The notes: generated by a model not told the origin, from the letters alone. A stretch of 10,151 nucleotides of DNA from an uncultured Chromatiaceae bacterium (GCA_946481195.1 CAMLNG010000099.1:1-10151), one strand, 5' to 3'; shown: positions 1-6,310, numbered from the stretch's first letter. Program-made: numbers and translations.

Positions 1-503
1 AAAGCAAAGACATCGGTATTATTGCCACAGAACGCGGCTGGAATTTGTACGTTTGTGGGAACGGTGGCATGCGTCCACGTCATGCCGATCTCTTTGCCAC
101 CGACCTCGACACAGACACCTTAATTCGTTACATCGACCGTATCCTGATGTTTTACATCAAAACAGCCGACCGCCTGACGCGCACATCCGTGTGGCTCGAG
201 AAGCTGGACGGTGGGCTCGCGTACCTGCAAGACGTTGTGATCAACGACAGCCTTGGCATCGCTGCTGAGCTCGAAGCCCAAATGCAACGCTTGGCAGGAA
301 CATACGCTTGTGAATGGAAAGCAACGCTTGACGATCCGCAAGCACTCAAACGTTTCAGGCATTTTGTAAATAGTGATAAGGCCGATTCGAACATTTTGTT
401 TGTCGAAGAGCGCGCCCAAATCCGCCCGGCGACGGCAGAGGAAAAGCAACAATTTCAGCTTCAAATCCCAGTTAAAAATCTGACAGAGGAGAGTATCGCA
501 TGA
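1..503 (+). CDS. nirB: NADH-dependent nitrite reductase large subunit, C-terminal part (partial)
   Basis: This is the 3' end of the large subunit of cytoplasmic NADH-nitrite reductase, which reduces nitrite to ammonium at a siroheme/[4Fe-4S] centre. The frame is open to the left edge (first whole codon at base 3), so the N-terminal FAD/NADH part and the main iron-sulfur cysteines lie outside. What is visible is diagnostic: IGIIATERGWNLYVCGNGG, then PRHADLFATDLD, LIRYIDRILMFYIKTADRL, TSVWLEKLDGGLAYL and KRFRHFVNSD, all hallmarks of the NirB C-terminus, which I recognise as close to the enterobacterial protein. An apparent start at base 45 is a TTG Leu codon inside the conserved GWNLYV block and is not a real start. 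The stop codon overlaps the nirD start (ATGA), so the two are translationally coupled. Confidence 0.96.
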   Translation, partial: SKDIGIIATERGWNLYVCGNGGMRPRHADLFATDLDTDTLIRYIDRILMFYIKTADRLTRTSVWLEKLDGGLAYLQDVVINDSLGIAAELEAQMQRLAGTYACEWKATLDDPQALKRFRHFVNSDKADSNILFVEERAQIRPATAEEKQQFQLQIPVKNLTEESIA

Positions 504-868
504 GCTTTCAGGAGATCTGTAGTCTCGACGATTTGGTCGAAAATAGTGGTGTTTGCGTGTTAGTGGCAGAGCAACAGGTTGCACTGTTCTGGTTACGTCC
601 CGACGATTCGGTCGGGGCCGGCGAATTGTTTGCCGTCGGCAATTTTGATCCAGTGGGTGGCGCCAACGTGTTATCACGCGGCATTTTAGGGGCTGTTGGC
701 GACAAGCTGGTTGTCGCTTCGCCCTTGTACAAACAACATTTTTGCTTGCGCACCGGCCAGTGTTTGCAAGACCCGTCGTTGAGTGTGCCGGTGTATCCGG
801 TGATGTTGTCACATCACAAGGTCCTGATTGGCAGCCAGCCGGTCGCGGTAGACGCTGTCGCAGCCTGA
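500..868 (+). CDS. nirD: Nitrite reductase small subunit (Rieske-like fold)
   Basis: The 122-residue product is the small subunit partner of NirB. NirD has a Rieske-like fold but, in enterobacterial-type enzymes, no [2Fe-2S] cluster. Consistent with this, the CxH/CxxH cluster ligands of true Rieske proteins are absent here. Recognisable elements are LFAVGNFDPVGGANVLSRGI (about residues 43-62), VASPLYKQHF (72-81) and the LRTGQCLQDP turn (83-92). Length fits the family (about 105-125 residues). The ATG overlaps the nirB stop codon by four bases, so both subunits are probably made in fixed ratio from one mRNA. A weak purine run (gaggagag) lies just upstream within nirB. Confidence 0.95.
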   Translation: MSFQEICSLDDLVENSGVCVLVAEQQVALFWLRPDDSVGAGELFAVGNFDPVGGANVLSRGILGAVGDKLVVASPLYKQHFCLRTGQCLQDPSLSVPVYPVMLSHHKVLIGSQPVAVDAVAA

Positions 869-896
869 TCACGCAGTGCTTCACAGGTCGAGCGAC

Positions 897-922
897 AAAT
901 TAAAGTGACTAATTAAAGCGAC
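897..922 (+). repeat. Tandem 12-base direct repeat upstream of cobA
   Basis: AATTAAAGTGAC (898-909) and AATTAAAGCGAC (911-922) differ by one base and have a 13-base period; a further GCGAC lies at 892-896. They sit in the 123-base non-coding gap between nirD and cobA. They could be a regulator site or a chance AT-rich duplication. No convincing promoter hexamers or terminator were found in the gap. Confidence 0.4.
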
Positions 923-991
923 AGGGTATACCGGCTTTTTTACGGATGCAGCAACAGCAAACTGGCGCAAGACCAGCTGCGGGAGTGTGAT

Positions 992-1930
992 ATGAGTGTA
1001 CTAAGTTTTTTCCAGCAAGCTGGCCTCAATTTGCGCCAGTTTGGCAATAGTTTTGGCAGCAACCTCGGTGATTATATTGCTGGTGCGACCCGACGCACAG
1101 TCCCGCTGCCGGCGTGCGGCGAAACGATTCCCGGAGTCTATTTGCTGGGTGCAGGACCTGGCGATCCGGAGCTGTTAACGCGAAAAGGTGAACGGTTATT
1201 ACGCGCTGCAGATGTTGTTTTGTATGACAATCTGGTATCCCCGCAAGTGTTGGCCTTGTGCCGACGCAGTTGCCAACAGATCTACGTCGGCAAACGCGCC
1301 GGTCAGCACGCGATGCCGCAAGCGCAGATCAACCAGCTATTAGTAGAATATGGCAGGCTCAGCGTCACAGCGGACAAAGTGATCGTCCGTCTCAAAGGCG
1401 GTGATCCGACTATTTTTGGCCGGGTCAGTGAAGAGGCCGAAGCGCTGGAACAGGCCGGATTACGATTTGCCATAGTCCCTGGGATCACCAGTGCTTGTGC
1501 TGCCAGTGCCTATAGCGGGATTGCGTTAACCGCCCGTGGTCAGGCAACCGCAGTACAGTTTTTGACGGCACAGTTTGCCGATCCCAGTCGCCAGCCAGAC
1601 TGGCAAAACTATCGCTATCAATATGGCAATAATCCCACTTTAGTGGTGTACATGGGATTAAACCGTCTTAATGAGTTGTGCCTTGGCCTGATGAATGTCG
1701 GCTGGCCCGGTGAAATGCCGGTTGCCTTGCTTGATCAAGTAAGTACCGATGCTCAACAACAACTGACCGGAAATCTAGCTGATATCTGTGCCCGTTATGC
1801 CTGCCACCAGCGAGGGCCCAATCCGCTGTCGGGTCCAACACTGATTGTTATTGGACTGGTTGTCAGTACGCCAATGGCAGTCTCCCGAGCCTTGCTAAAG
1901 GTCCCTGAAAACCTGCTGCAGGTCTTTTAA
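992..1930 (+). CDS. cobA: Uroporphyrinogen-III C-methyltransferase (SUMT, siroheme synthesis)
   Basis: SUMT transfers two methyl groups from S-adenosylmethionine to uroporphyrinogen III, giving precorrin-2, the precursor of siroheme. Key blocks: GVYLLGAGPGDPELLT (about residues 48-63, SAM-binding), ADVVLYDNLVS (73-83), VGKRAGQHAMPQ (99-110), VRLKGGDPTIFGR (132-144), VPGITSACAASAYSGIALT (162-180) and LVVYMGLNRL (217-226). The product has 312 residues with an N-terminal extension of about 47 residues before the catalytic core. A GGGAG ribosome site precedes the ATG by a normal distance. Several usually conserved positions differ: GRGGEE is GRVSEE, LTHRD is LTARG, and the usual FVTGH is FLTAQ. 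The location behind nirBD indicates it serves the siroheme of nitrite reductase. It lacks the CysG dehydrogenase/ferrochelatase half, so those steps must be encoded elsewhere. Confidence 0.93.
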   Translation: MSVLSFFQQAGLNLRQFGNSFGSNLGDYIAGATRRTVPLPACGETIPGVYLLGAGPGDPELLTRKGERLLRAADVVLYDNLVSPQVLALCRRSCQQIYVGKRAGQHAMPQAQINQLLVEYGRLSVTADKVIVRLKGGDPTIFGRVSEEAEALEQAGLRFAIVPGITSACAASAYSGIALTARGQATAVQFLTAQFADPSRQPDWQNYRYQYGNNPTLVVYMGLNRLNELCLGLMNVGWPGEMPVALLDQVSTDAQQQLTGNLADICARYACHQRGPNPLSGPTLIVIGLVVSTPMAVSRALLKVPENLLQVF

Positions 1931-1954
1931 ATCTCAGGCCAAAGGCCATTTAAA
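1926..1954 (+). other. Hairpin overlapping the cobA stop codon
   Basis: TTTAAAT (1926-1932) and GGCC (1937-1940) pair with GGCC (1944-1947) and ATTTAAA (1948-1954), leaving a loop AAA and a four-base bulge CTCA on the 5' arm. The stem begins just before the cobA TAA (1928-1930). There is no long U tract, so it is a weak terminator candidate or an mRNA processing/stabilising stem between cobA and the porin. Confidence 0.4.
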
Positions 1955-2021
1955 CCGCACAAAATTGTCGGATTGACTTCCGAGGCATTGTGTCGCCAAA
2001 AAACTGTAAAAAGGAGCGTTT

Positions 2022-3287
2022 ATGATGGCTTTAACACCTGTAACAACCGGGCGAAAAAACAAGTTCACCTTATGTATGAACCTTCACGTGGCGGCGCTGG
2101 CTTTACTGCCGCTGTCATTAGCTGCGCAAACAACACAACCCGCGTTTACTGTCGCGCCGGCAACAGCAGCGACGTTAAAAGCCGGGCAACAAAGTGTCAA
2201 TTGGCTATTTCGTTTTCGATTGGAAAGCGTTGATCAGGATGGACTGGCTGAAAACGCCTTGGCCAGTACCTTGCTATCGCGACTGACTGTACTGCAGGGG
2301 ATCACTGAGCAATTCAGCGCTGGTGTTGAGTTTGATTATGTCGCCGAGCTGGGGGATACCAGCTACAACAATAGTTTCAACGGTAAAACACAATATCCGT
2401 TGATTGCAGACCCGGCAGGCAGTGATTTAAATCAGGTGTTCGTGCAATACCAGCATCAAGGCCATCAGCTGAAAATAGGCCGGCAAAAGCTGGCGCTTGG
2501 TAATGAGCGTTTTGTTGGTAGCGTGGGCTGGCGGCAAAACGAACAGACTTTTGATGCGATTCGCTATCAGAAGCAGCTCAGTTCAGCAGTCAAAATGGAT
2601 TACAGCTTCAGTAACAGAGTCAACCGGGTCTTTGGTAGCAAGAGCCCGCAAGGTGACTGGCGTAGCAATATTCATTTGCTGGATCTGAATTACGCCATCT
2701 CTGCCACACAGCAATTAAAAGCCTATGCCTATGACATGGACTTCCGCGAAGCTCCGCTGCAGTCGAATCGGACTTTGGGCCTGGACTATCAGCAAAGCGG
2801 TCAGACAGGCGCACTCAGTTGGCAATGGGCTGCGGCAATCGCAACGCAACAGGAAGCTGCCGATAATCCGAAGTCTTATCAGGCGTCTTACCAGAATATC
2901 GAAGGTCAGTTGACTTACCAGACTTATCTGATTGGGGCTGGTTATGAAAAACTGGGCTCAGACAATGGTGTGGGTTTTACCACGCCACTGGCAACTTTGC
3001 ATAAGTTTCAGGGATATGCTGATAAGTTCCTCAATACACCGGCGAATGGTGTGAAAGACCTCCAGCTCAAGGCTGGTTATGTGCAACCGAAATGGGACTT
3101 GCAACTGCAATATCACTGGTTAGATGCGGCTACAGGCAACATGGATTACGGCAATGAACTCAATACAACGCTGCAATACAAATTCAGTCCGCAGTATGGT
3201 TTGCTAGTAAAAGCGGCGCAGTATGATGCCAAACACTATTTGACAGATACCAGCAAGTACTGGATACAGCTGTTAGCCAAGTTCTGA
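2022..3287 (+). CDS. Outer-membrane porin, alginate-export-like beta-barrel
   Basis: The product is a 421-residue predicted outer-membrane beta-barrel. A basic N-region (GRKNKF) and hydrophobic core (about residues 19-35, ending LSLAA) form a signal peptide. The mature part opens with a strand containing LFRFRLESVDQDG (62-74), then ALASTLLSRLTV, LIADPAGSDLNQ (127-138), IGRQKLALGNERFVGSVGWRQ and NEQTFD (to 178). The end, YWIQLLAKF, has the aromatic C-terminal residue recognised by the Bam machinery. These blocks resemble the alginate_exp-type porins; the true substrate cannot be read from sequence, and its place behind nirBD-cobA suggests nitrate/nitrite or another small anion. AAGGAG at 2011-2016 fits a start at 2022 (or the next codon, also ATG). 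It is a paralogue of the porin at 7614-8810. Confidence 0.82.
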   Translation: MMALTPVTTGRKNKFTLCMNLHVAALALLPLSLAAQTTQPAFTVAPATAATLKAGQQSVNWLFRFRLESVDQDGLAENALASTLLSRLTVLQGITEQFSAGVEFDYVAELGDTSYNNSFNGKTQYPLIADPAGSDLNQVFVQYQHQGHQLKIGRQKLALGNERFVGSVGWRQNEQTFDAIRYQKQLSSAVKMDYSFSNRVNRVFGSKSPQGDWRSNIHLLDLNYAISATQQLKAYAYDMDFREAPLQSNRTLGLDYQQSGQTGALSWQWAAAIATQQEAADNPKSYQASYQNIEGQLTYQTYLIGAGYEKLGSDNGVGFTTPLATLHKFQGYADKFLNTPANGVKDLQLKAGYVQPKWDLQLQYHWLDAATGNMDYGNELNTTLQYKFSPQYGLLVKAAQYDAKHYLTDTSKYWIQLLAKF

Positions 3288-3334
3288 CAAATCAATGGCT
3301 CAATGAATGACCTTGTTGTCAAAGATGAGCGGAT

Positions 3335-3362
3335 GGGACGCGGTGTAACAAGCATGCGTCCC
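3335..3362. terminator. Possible bidirectional stem between convergent genes
   Basis: GGGACGC (3335-3341) pairs perfectly with GCGTCCC (3356-3362) around a 14-base loop, in the 85-base gap between the converging porin and kinase/phosphatase genes. Neither strand has a U tract after the stem, so intrinsic termination is uncertain; position is the main argument. Confidence 0.35.
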
Positions 3363-3372
3363 AGTCACTAAA

Positions 3373-5079
3373 TTAGTTCACAACCAACAATAGCCAGAGA
3401 ATGAGCAATGTCTGCAGATAACAGATCGTTTGCCAAATTCGTACCGGGTAGGCGACTTGTAGCGTCAACTCACGCCAAAGCCCCGGATTCGGGTGACGTA
3501 AGTCATATAAAAATTCTGAAAGGTGCTGATAGCGTTTTAATGGATCAACTTGCAATGCTTTTTGCAAAGTCAGATCCAGCCATTCTGGCCAATCAGCATG
3601 TTGACCAATGATCGGCCTATAACTGAGCTTTTGCTGAGCTGGCAGATTTTTACAACGTGCAATGTCCGGCCCATAGGGCGATTGTCCAGTAAGCAGGTAA
3701 TAGCAAAGCGCTGCTAATGAATACAGATCAGATTGAGTACTGCCGGCCTGGCCGGTGAAATATTCAGGAGCGGTAAAAAGCGCGGTGCCCGGAATTAAAC
3801 CTGCGACTTCATGATCTGCCTGTAAACCTGCAAGTCGTGCAGCACCAAAGTCGATCACTCTAACCTGACCTTGTTGATCCAACATCACGTTATCAGGCCG
3901 TATGTCCTGGTGCAGGATCTCCGCGCGGTGTAGCGCCTGCAAAGCTTTGCCTGCTTGTTCAACGATATCAATCACCTGATTAAGATCTGGTTGAGGTTGT
4001 CGTAAGCGCCATTGATGTAACGTTTCACCGGGAATGAATTCAAACAAGCTGTAAAGGGCGGTCCGATGATGTTCAATGCTTGCCGCACGAAGCACATAGG
4101 GGCTATGTACCCGATTCGCGATCCATTCTTCACGCAGCAGACTCTCGAGATAGGCATCGTCTGCCGCCAATTCGAGCGACGGCGCTTTTAACACAGCTTG
4201 TTGACCGGCAGGTAATTCAACCAGATATAAATGACTGCGGTTACTTTGGCTGAGTACCCGTATAACAGTAAGTCCATCAAACTGACTACCTTCATGCAGA
4301 AGCGGCGGTAGTGGCAGCTCTTCTAGCGAGCCACCTGGCAAGGTGGTCTCCACAGGGAGCTGCCTGACCAAGGCAAGTTGCACTGAAATATTATCATCGC
4401 TGCCATTGGCGAGCGCGATGTCTGCAAGTTGCCGGGCCATCTCCGTGAGATCTTCAACCTGATTCGCCTGAGCCAGCACATCCGCTAACTCACTTTGCTC
4501 GATAAACTCAAAAAAGCCATCGGATGCCAGTAGAAAAAGGTCGTCAACTGCGATATCGAGTTGCTGATAGTCAGGCAAAATAGTGGGTTGGGCGCCAAGG
4601 GCCTGGCTCAGCAATAGTTGATTCGCTTGCCAGGTACGCTGGTCACGGGTGAGCTGTGACAATCTTGACTGCCGATACAAATAGATCCGGCAATCTCCGA
4701 CATGAAACAGATGTGCCTGTTTTTGCCGGAAAATCACCGCCGAAAAGGCGCAGCAATAGCCTTTATCGGGATCCTGCCCGTAGCTGCTATGTCTGTTTTG
4801 CTGATAGAGCCAACGATGGCAGGCCTGCAACACCTGTTGACCTGCATGCTGCACTGACCAGGCAGGATTGGTCGCAAAATAATCCAGAATAAAACTGCGC
4901 ACTGCAGTTTCACTGGCGATCTGACTGACCTGACTGCTGCCAATCCCATCTGCGATGGCCAATACGGCACCTTTTTCCTGCAAAAGTGCTCTGGCAGGCA
5001 GGCTGCAGTCAATAAAGTCCTGATTGATCGATTTACGGCCAGCGGTACTGTACTGGCCGATATTTAATTGCAAACCCAC
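3373..5079 (-). CDS. Fused PP2C phosphatase and Ser/Thr protein kinase, C-terminally membrane-anchored
   Basis: A 568-residue bifunctional signalling enzyme. Residues about 1-240 form a PP2C phosphatase: NQD (D21), IADGIG (D44), HVGDCR (D129), LASDGFF (D187) and GSDDN (D228/D229) supply the metal-binding acidic residues. After a proline-rich linker, residues about 268-530 form a Hanks-type kinase: VLK (K298), HQDIRPDN (catalytic D392, N397), DFGAAR (D410), TAPEY and SDLYSLA. The nucleotide loop (RVLSQSNRSHLYLV) has no glycine pattern, and HRD is HQD. The last 20 residues (ICYLQTLLILWLLLVVN) form one membrane helix, placing both catalytic domains in the cytoplasm at the inner membrane. The start is GTG, two bases after the nirC stop, indicating co-transcription. 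PP2C-kinase genes also lie beside nitrate/nitrite assimilation genes in pseudomonads (for example near nirBD and nasA in P. aeruginosa), so a role in controlling nitrogen-oxyanion uptake or reduction is likely; its substrate is unknown. Confidence 0.9.
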   Translation of the reverse strand: MGLQLNIGQYSTAGRKSINQDFIDCSLPARALLQEKGAVLAIADGIGSSQVSQIASETAVRSFILDYFATNPAWSVQHAGQQVLQACHRWLYQQNRHSSYGQDPDKGYCCAFSAVIFRQKQAHLFHVGDCRIYLYRQSRLSQLTRDQRTWQANQLLLSQALGAQPTILPDYQQLDIAVDDLFLLASDGFFEFIEQSELADVLAQANQVEDLTEMARQLADIALANGSDDNISVQLALVRQLPVETTLPGGSLEELPLPPLLHEGSQFDGLTVIRVLSQSNRSHLYLVELPAGQQAVLKAPSLELAADDAYLESLLREEWIANRVHSPYVLRAASIEHHRTALYSLFEFIPGETLHQWRLRQPQPDLNQVIDIVEQAGKALQALHRAEILHQDIRPDNVMLDQQGQVRVIDFGAARLAGLQADHEVAGLIPGTALFTAPEYFTGQAGSTQSDLYSLAALCYYLLTGQSPYGPDIARCKNLPAQQKLSYRPIIGQHADWPEWLDLTLQKALQVDPLKRYQHLSEFLYDLRHPNPGLWRELTLQVAYPVRIWQTICYLQTLLILWLLLVVN

Positions 5080-5081
5080 TA

Positions 5082-5930
5082 TCAGGCGGCCTTTTTATTC
5101 GTACTGTAACTGCTGGTGTTCAACAAATCCCGCTTCGGTGCCGTTTTGTAGTGAGTGCTATACAAAGTGAGACCGGTAAATGCCAAACCACCCACCAGAT
5201 TGCCCAGTGCTGTCGGGATCTCGTTCCACAGCAGATAGTCCATCACGGAAAAATCGCCGCCCATCATCAAGGCAAAAGGAAACAGAAACATATTGACGAC
5301 CGAATGCTCGAATACCATATAAAAGAACAGCATGATCGGCATCCACATCGCGATCACTTTGCCACTGACATTGGTGGATATCATGGCGCCAACGACACCC
5401 ATCGATACCATCCAGTTACACAGCATGCCGCGTAAAAAGATAGTCAGCCATCCGCTAACGCCATGTGCGGCATAACCCACGGTTCTGGCTTCACCAACGC
5501 CAGCCAGCTTTTCACCGACAGGACCGGCCGGGGCATCAAACCCCATCGTGAATACAAAGGCCATCATGAACGCAACCGTTAACGCACCAGCGAAATTGCC
5601 GCAGAATACTAATCCCCAGTTTCGCAAAATACCGCTGATGGTCACGCCAGGGCGTTTATCTAACCATGCTAAAGGTGTTAACACAAACACACCGGTTAAC
5701 AAATCAAAACCCATTAAATACAACATGATAAAACCAACCGGAAACAACATAGCGCCAGCCAACGGTGACCCGGTTTGTACAGAGACGGTCACGGCAAACA
5801 CTGCTGCCAGCGCTAGAATAGCGCCTGCCATAAAGGCACGGATCAAAGTATCCCGGGTTGACATAAAAATCTTTGATTCGCCAGCGTCGACCATTTTGGT
5901 GACAAACTCAGCGGGAATGAGATAAGCCAT
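5082..5930 (-). CDS. nirC: Nitrite channel of the formate/nitrite transporter family
   Basis: A 282-residue FNT-family inner-membrane channel, normally a pentamer with six helices per subunit, moving nitrite (or formate). Evidence: six hydrophobic segments (about residues 31-52, 58-75, 105-129, 158-182, 192-215, 235-257), MLFPVGFIMLYLMGFDLLTG (61-80), LRGMLCNWMVSMGVVG (166-181) and FEHSVVNMFLFP (207-218), whose His209 corresponds to the central pore histidine of the family. Association with nirBD and NasR favours nitrite. The frame is open upstream to a TTG at 6002, but those 24 codons would lie across an intrinsic terminator. The ATG at 5930 has an AAGGA ribosome site at good spacing and gives a normal NirC N-terminus (MAYLIPAEF). 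The kinase/phosphatase follows within 2 bases. Transcription is predicted to be controlled by NtrC/sigma-54 and by NasR antitermination in the leader. Confidence 0.94.
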   Translation of the reverse strand: MAYLIPAEFVTKMVDAGESKIFMSTRDTLIRAFMAGAILALAAVFAVTVSVQTGSPLAGAMLFPVGFIMLYLMGFDLLTGVFVLTPLAWLDKRPGVTISGILRNWGLVFCGNFAGALTVAFMMAFVFTMGFDAPAGPVGEKLAGVGEARTVGYAAHGVSGWLTIFLRGMLCNWMVSMGVVGAMISTNVSGKVIAMWMPIMLFFYMVFEHSVVNMFLFPFALMMGGDFSVMDYLLWNEIPTALGNLVGGLAFTGLTLYSTHYKTAPKRDLLNTSSYSTNKKAA

Positions 5931-5955
5931 AGTTTTTCCTTTTTGTGCTGTGTAC

Positions 5956-5996
5956 AAAAAAAAGCGTCCGCCCTCTGATGAGGAGCGGACGCCTTT
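5956..5996 (-). terminator. Intrinsic terminator in the nirC leader (attenuator)
   Basis: On the - strand GCGTCCGC (5992-5985) pairs with GCGGACGC (5971-5964). Inside it, CCTC (5983-5980) pairs with GAGG (5975-5972) around a tetraloop ATCA, with one bulged T. Eight U residues follow (5963-5956), and AAAG before the stem can extend pairing into them. It stands 26 bases before the nirC ATG, so unless disabled it stops transcription before nirC and the kinase. Its 5' arm shares bases 5992-5987 with the adjoining hexaloop hairpin, so the two structures exclude each other. Confidence 0.92.
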
Positions 5997-6000
5997 GTCC
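5987..6000 (-). promoter_or_regulatory. ANTAR-target-type hexaloop hairpin (antiterminator P2)
   Basis: On the - strand GGAC (6000-5997) pairs with GTCC (5990-5987) around a six-base loop AAAGGC; a U-G wobble extends the stem by one. Known ANTAR RNA targets are paired hairpins whose six-base loops carry A at position 1 and G at position 4, and whose second hairpin overlaps the terminator. This loop has A1 (5996) and G4 (5993), and the hairpin uses bases of the terminator 5' arm. It is the expected binding site for the NasR-like protein encoded divergently. Confidence 0.75.
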
Positions 6001-6020
6001 AATATTCTGTGGTAATTGCT

Positions 6021-6033
6021 GCGGTTATTCCGC
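6021..6033 (-). promoter_or_regulatory. Short 5' leader hairpin (candidate antiterminator P1)
   Basis: On the - strand GCGG pairs with CCGC around AATAA, at the predicted 5' end of the nirC transcript and 20 bases before the hexaloop hairpin. Position fits the first hairpin of an ANTAR target, but the loop has five bases and no G at position 4, so it departs from the consensus. It may be an atypical P1, or unrelated. Confidence 0.4.
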
Positions 6034-6043
6034 CTTCTAATTA

Positions 6044-6060
6044 ATGCATTTCAGATGCCA
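6044..6060 (-). promoter_or_regulatory. Sigma-54-type promoter for nirC
   Basis: The - strand reads TGGCAT-CTGAA-ATGCA from 6060, with the invariant GG and GC exactly ten bases apart as sigma-54 requires (consensus TGGCAC-N5-TTGCA). The predicted start of transcription is near 6034, giving an untranslated leader of about 104 bases that begins just before the leader hairpins. The NtrC-like dyads are centred about 118 bases upstream, a usual enhancer distance. Confidence 0.72.
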
Positions 6061-6131
6061 TATTTGCTAGATAGTTAAGTCTTTCATATCTATAGAAAAA
6101 GATTTTTAGTGTGTCCTGCATAGTCTTAACG

Positions 6132-6172
6132 GTGCGCCATATCAGTGCAGGGGTTGCACAGGCATAGCGCAC
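6132..6172. promoter_or_regulatory. Paired NtrC-like enhancer sites between nirC and nasR
   Basis: Two 17-base dyads, TGCGCCATATCAGTGCA (6133-6149) and TGCACAGGCATAGCGCA (6155-6171), each follow the NtrC pattern TGCAC-N7-GTGCA with one G for A in one half-site. They are separated by GGGGT, their centres are 22 bases apart (two helical turns), and together they make a near-perfect larger inverted repeat (14 of 18 positions match). They lie between two sigma-54-type promoters pointing outward, so one enhancer could serve both nirC and nasR. This is motif evidence only. Confidence 0.68.
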
Positions 6173-6259
6173 GTCTGAATTTTGAAGTGTTCGCGTACTG
6201 AATGCCTATTGGCAATATACGCTATATAAATCAGTGGTATAGGCTTGCATTTGCTATGT

Positions 6260-6275
6260 TGGAACAGCATTTGCG
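6260..6275 (+). promoter_or_regulatory. Sigma-54-type promoter for nasR
   Basis: TTGGAAC-AGCAT-TTGCG has GG (6261-6262) and GC (6273-6274) exactly ten bases apart and a perfect TTGC at -12; the -24 box is TGGAAC against TGGCAC. The start of transcription would be near 6286, 25 bases before the nasR ATG and about 134 bases from the middle of the NtrC-like sites. Overlapping inverted repeats TTTGCTAT (6250-6257) and ATAGCAAA (6276-6283) flank it. Confidence 0.6.
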
Positions 6276-6310
6276 ATAGCAAAGTTCCTTGAAATAGATG
6301 CTGAGTTCCA

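Noticed and set aside
120..884. 254-codon minus-strand open frame
   Set aside because: It lies wholly antisense to nirB and nirD, which are unmistakable; its translation is rich in Arg/Cys/Pro with no domain pattern.
963..977. TGGCGC-AAGAC-CAGCT as a sigma-54 promoter for cobA
   Set aside because: Spacing is right but the -12 box lacks TTGC and the start of transcription would fall only about 3 bases before the ATG.
1968..1983. TCGGA/TCCGA stem with a six-base loop TTGACT before the first porin, checked as a second ANTAR target
   Set aside because: The loop lacks A1 and G4, there is no partner hairpin and no terminator overlapping it.
3408..3611. 67-codon plus-strand open frame
   Set aside because: Antisense to the kinase C-terminus, no usable ribosome site and no recognisable content.
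5931..6002. 24-codon N-terminal extension of nirC starting at a TTG
   Set aside because: It is encoded by the leader terminator and hexaloop hairpin; the ATG at 5930 has a good ribosome site and gives the normal NirC N-terminus.
6209..6230. TTGGCA with TATATA/TATAAA as a sigma-70 promoter for nasR
   Set aside because: The elements are only about 8-11 bases apart; no hexamer pair at 16-18 base spacing was found.
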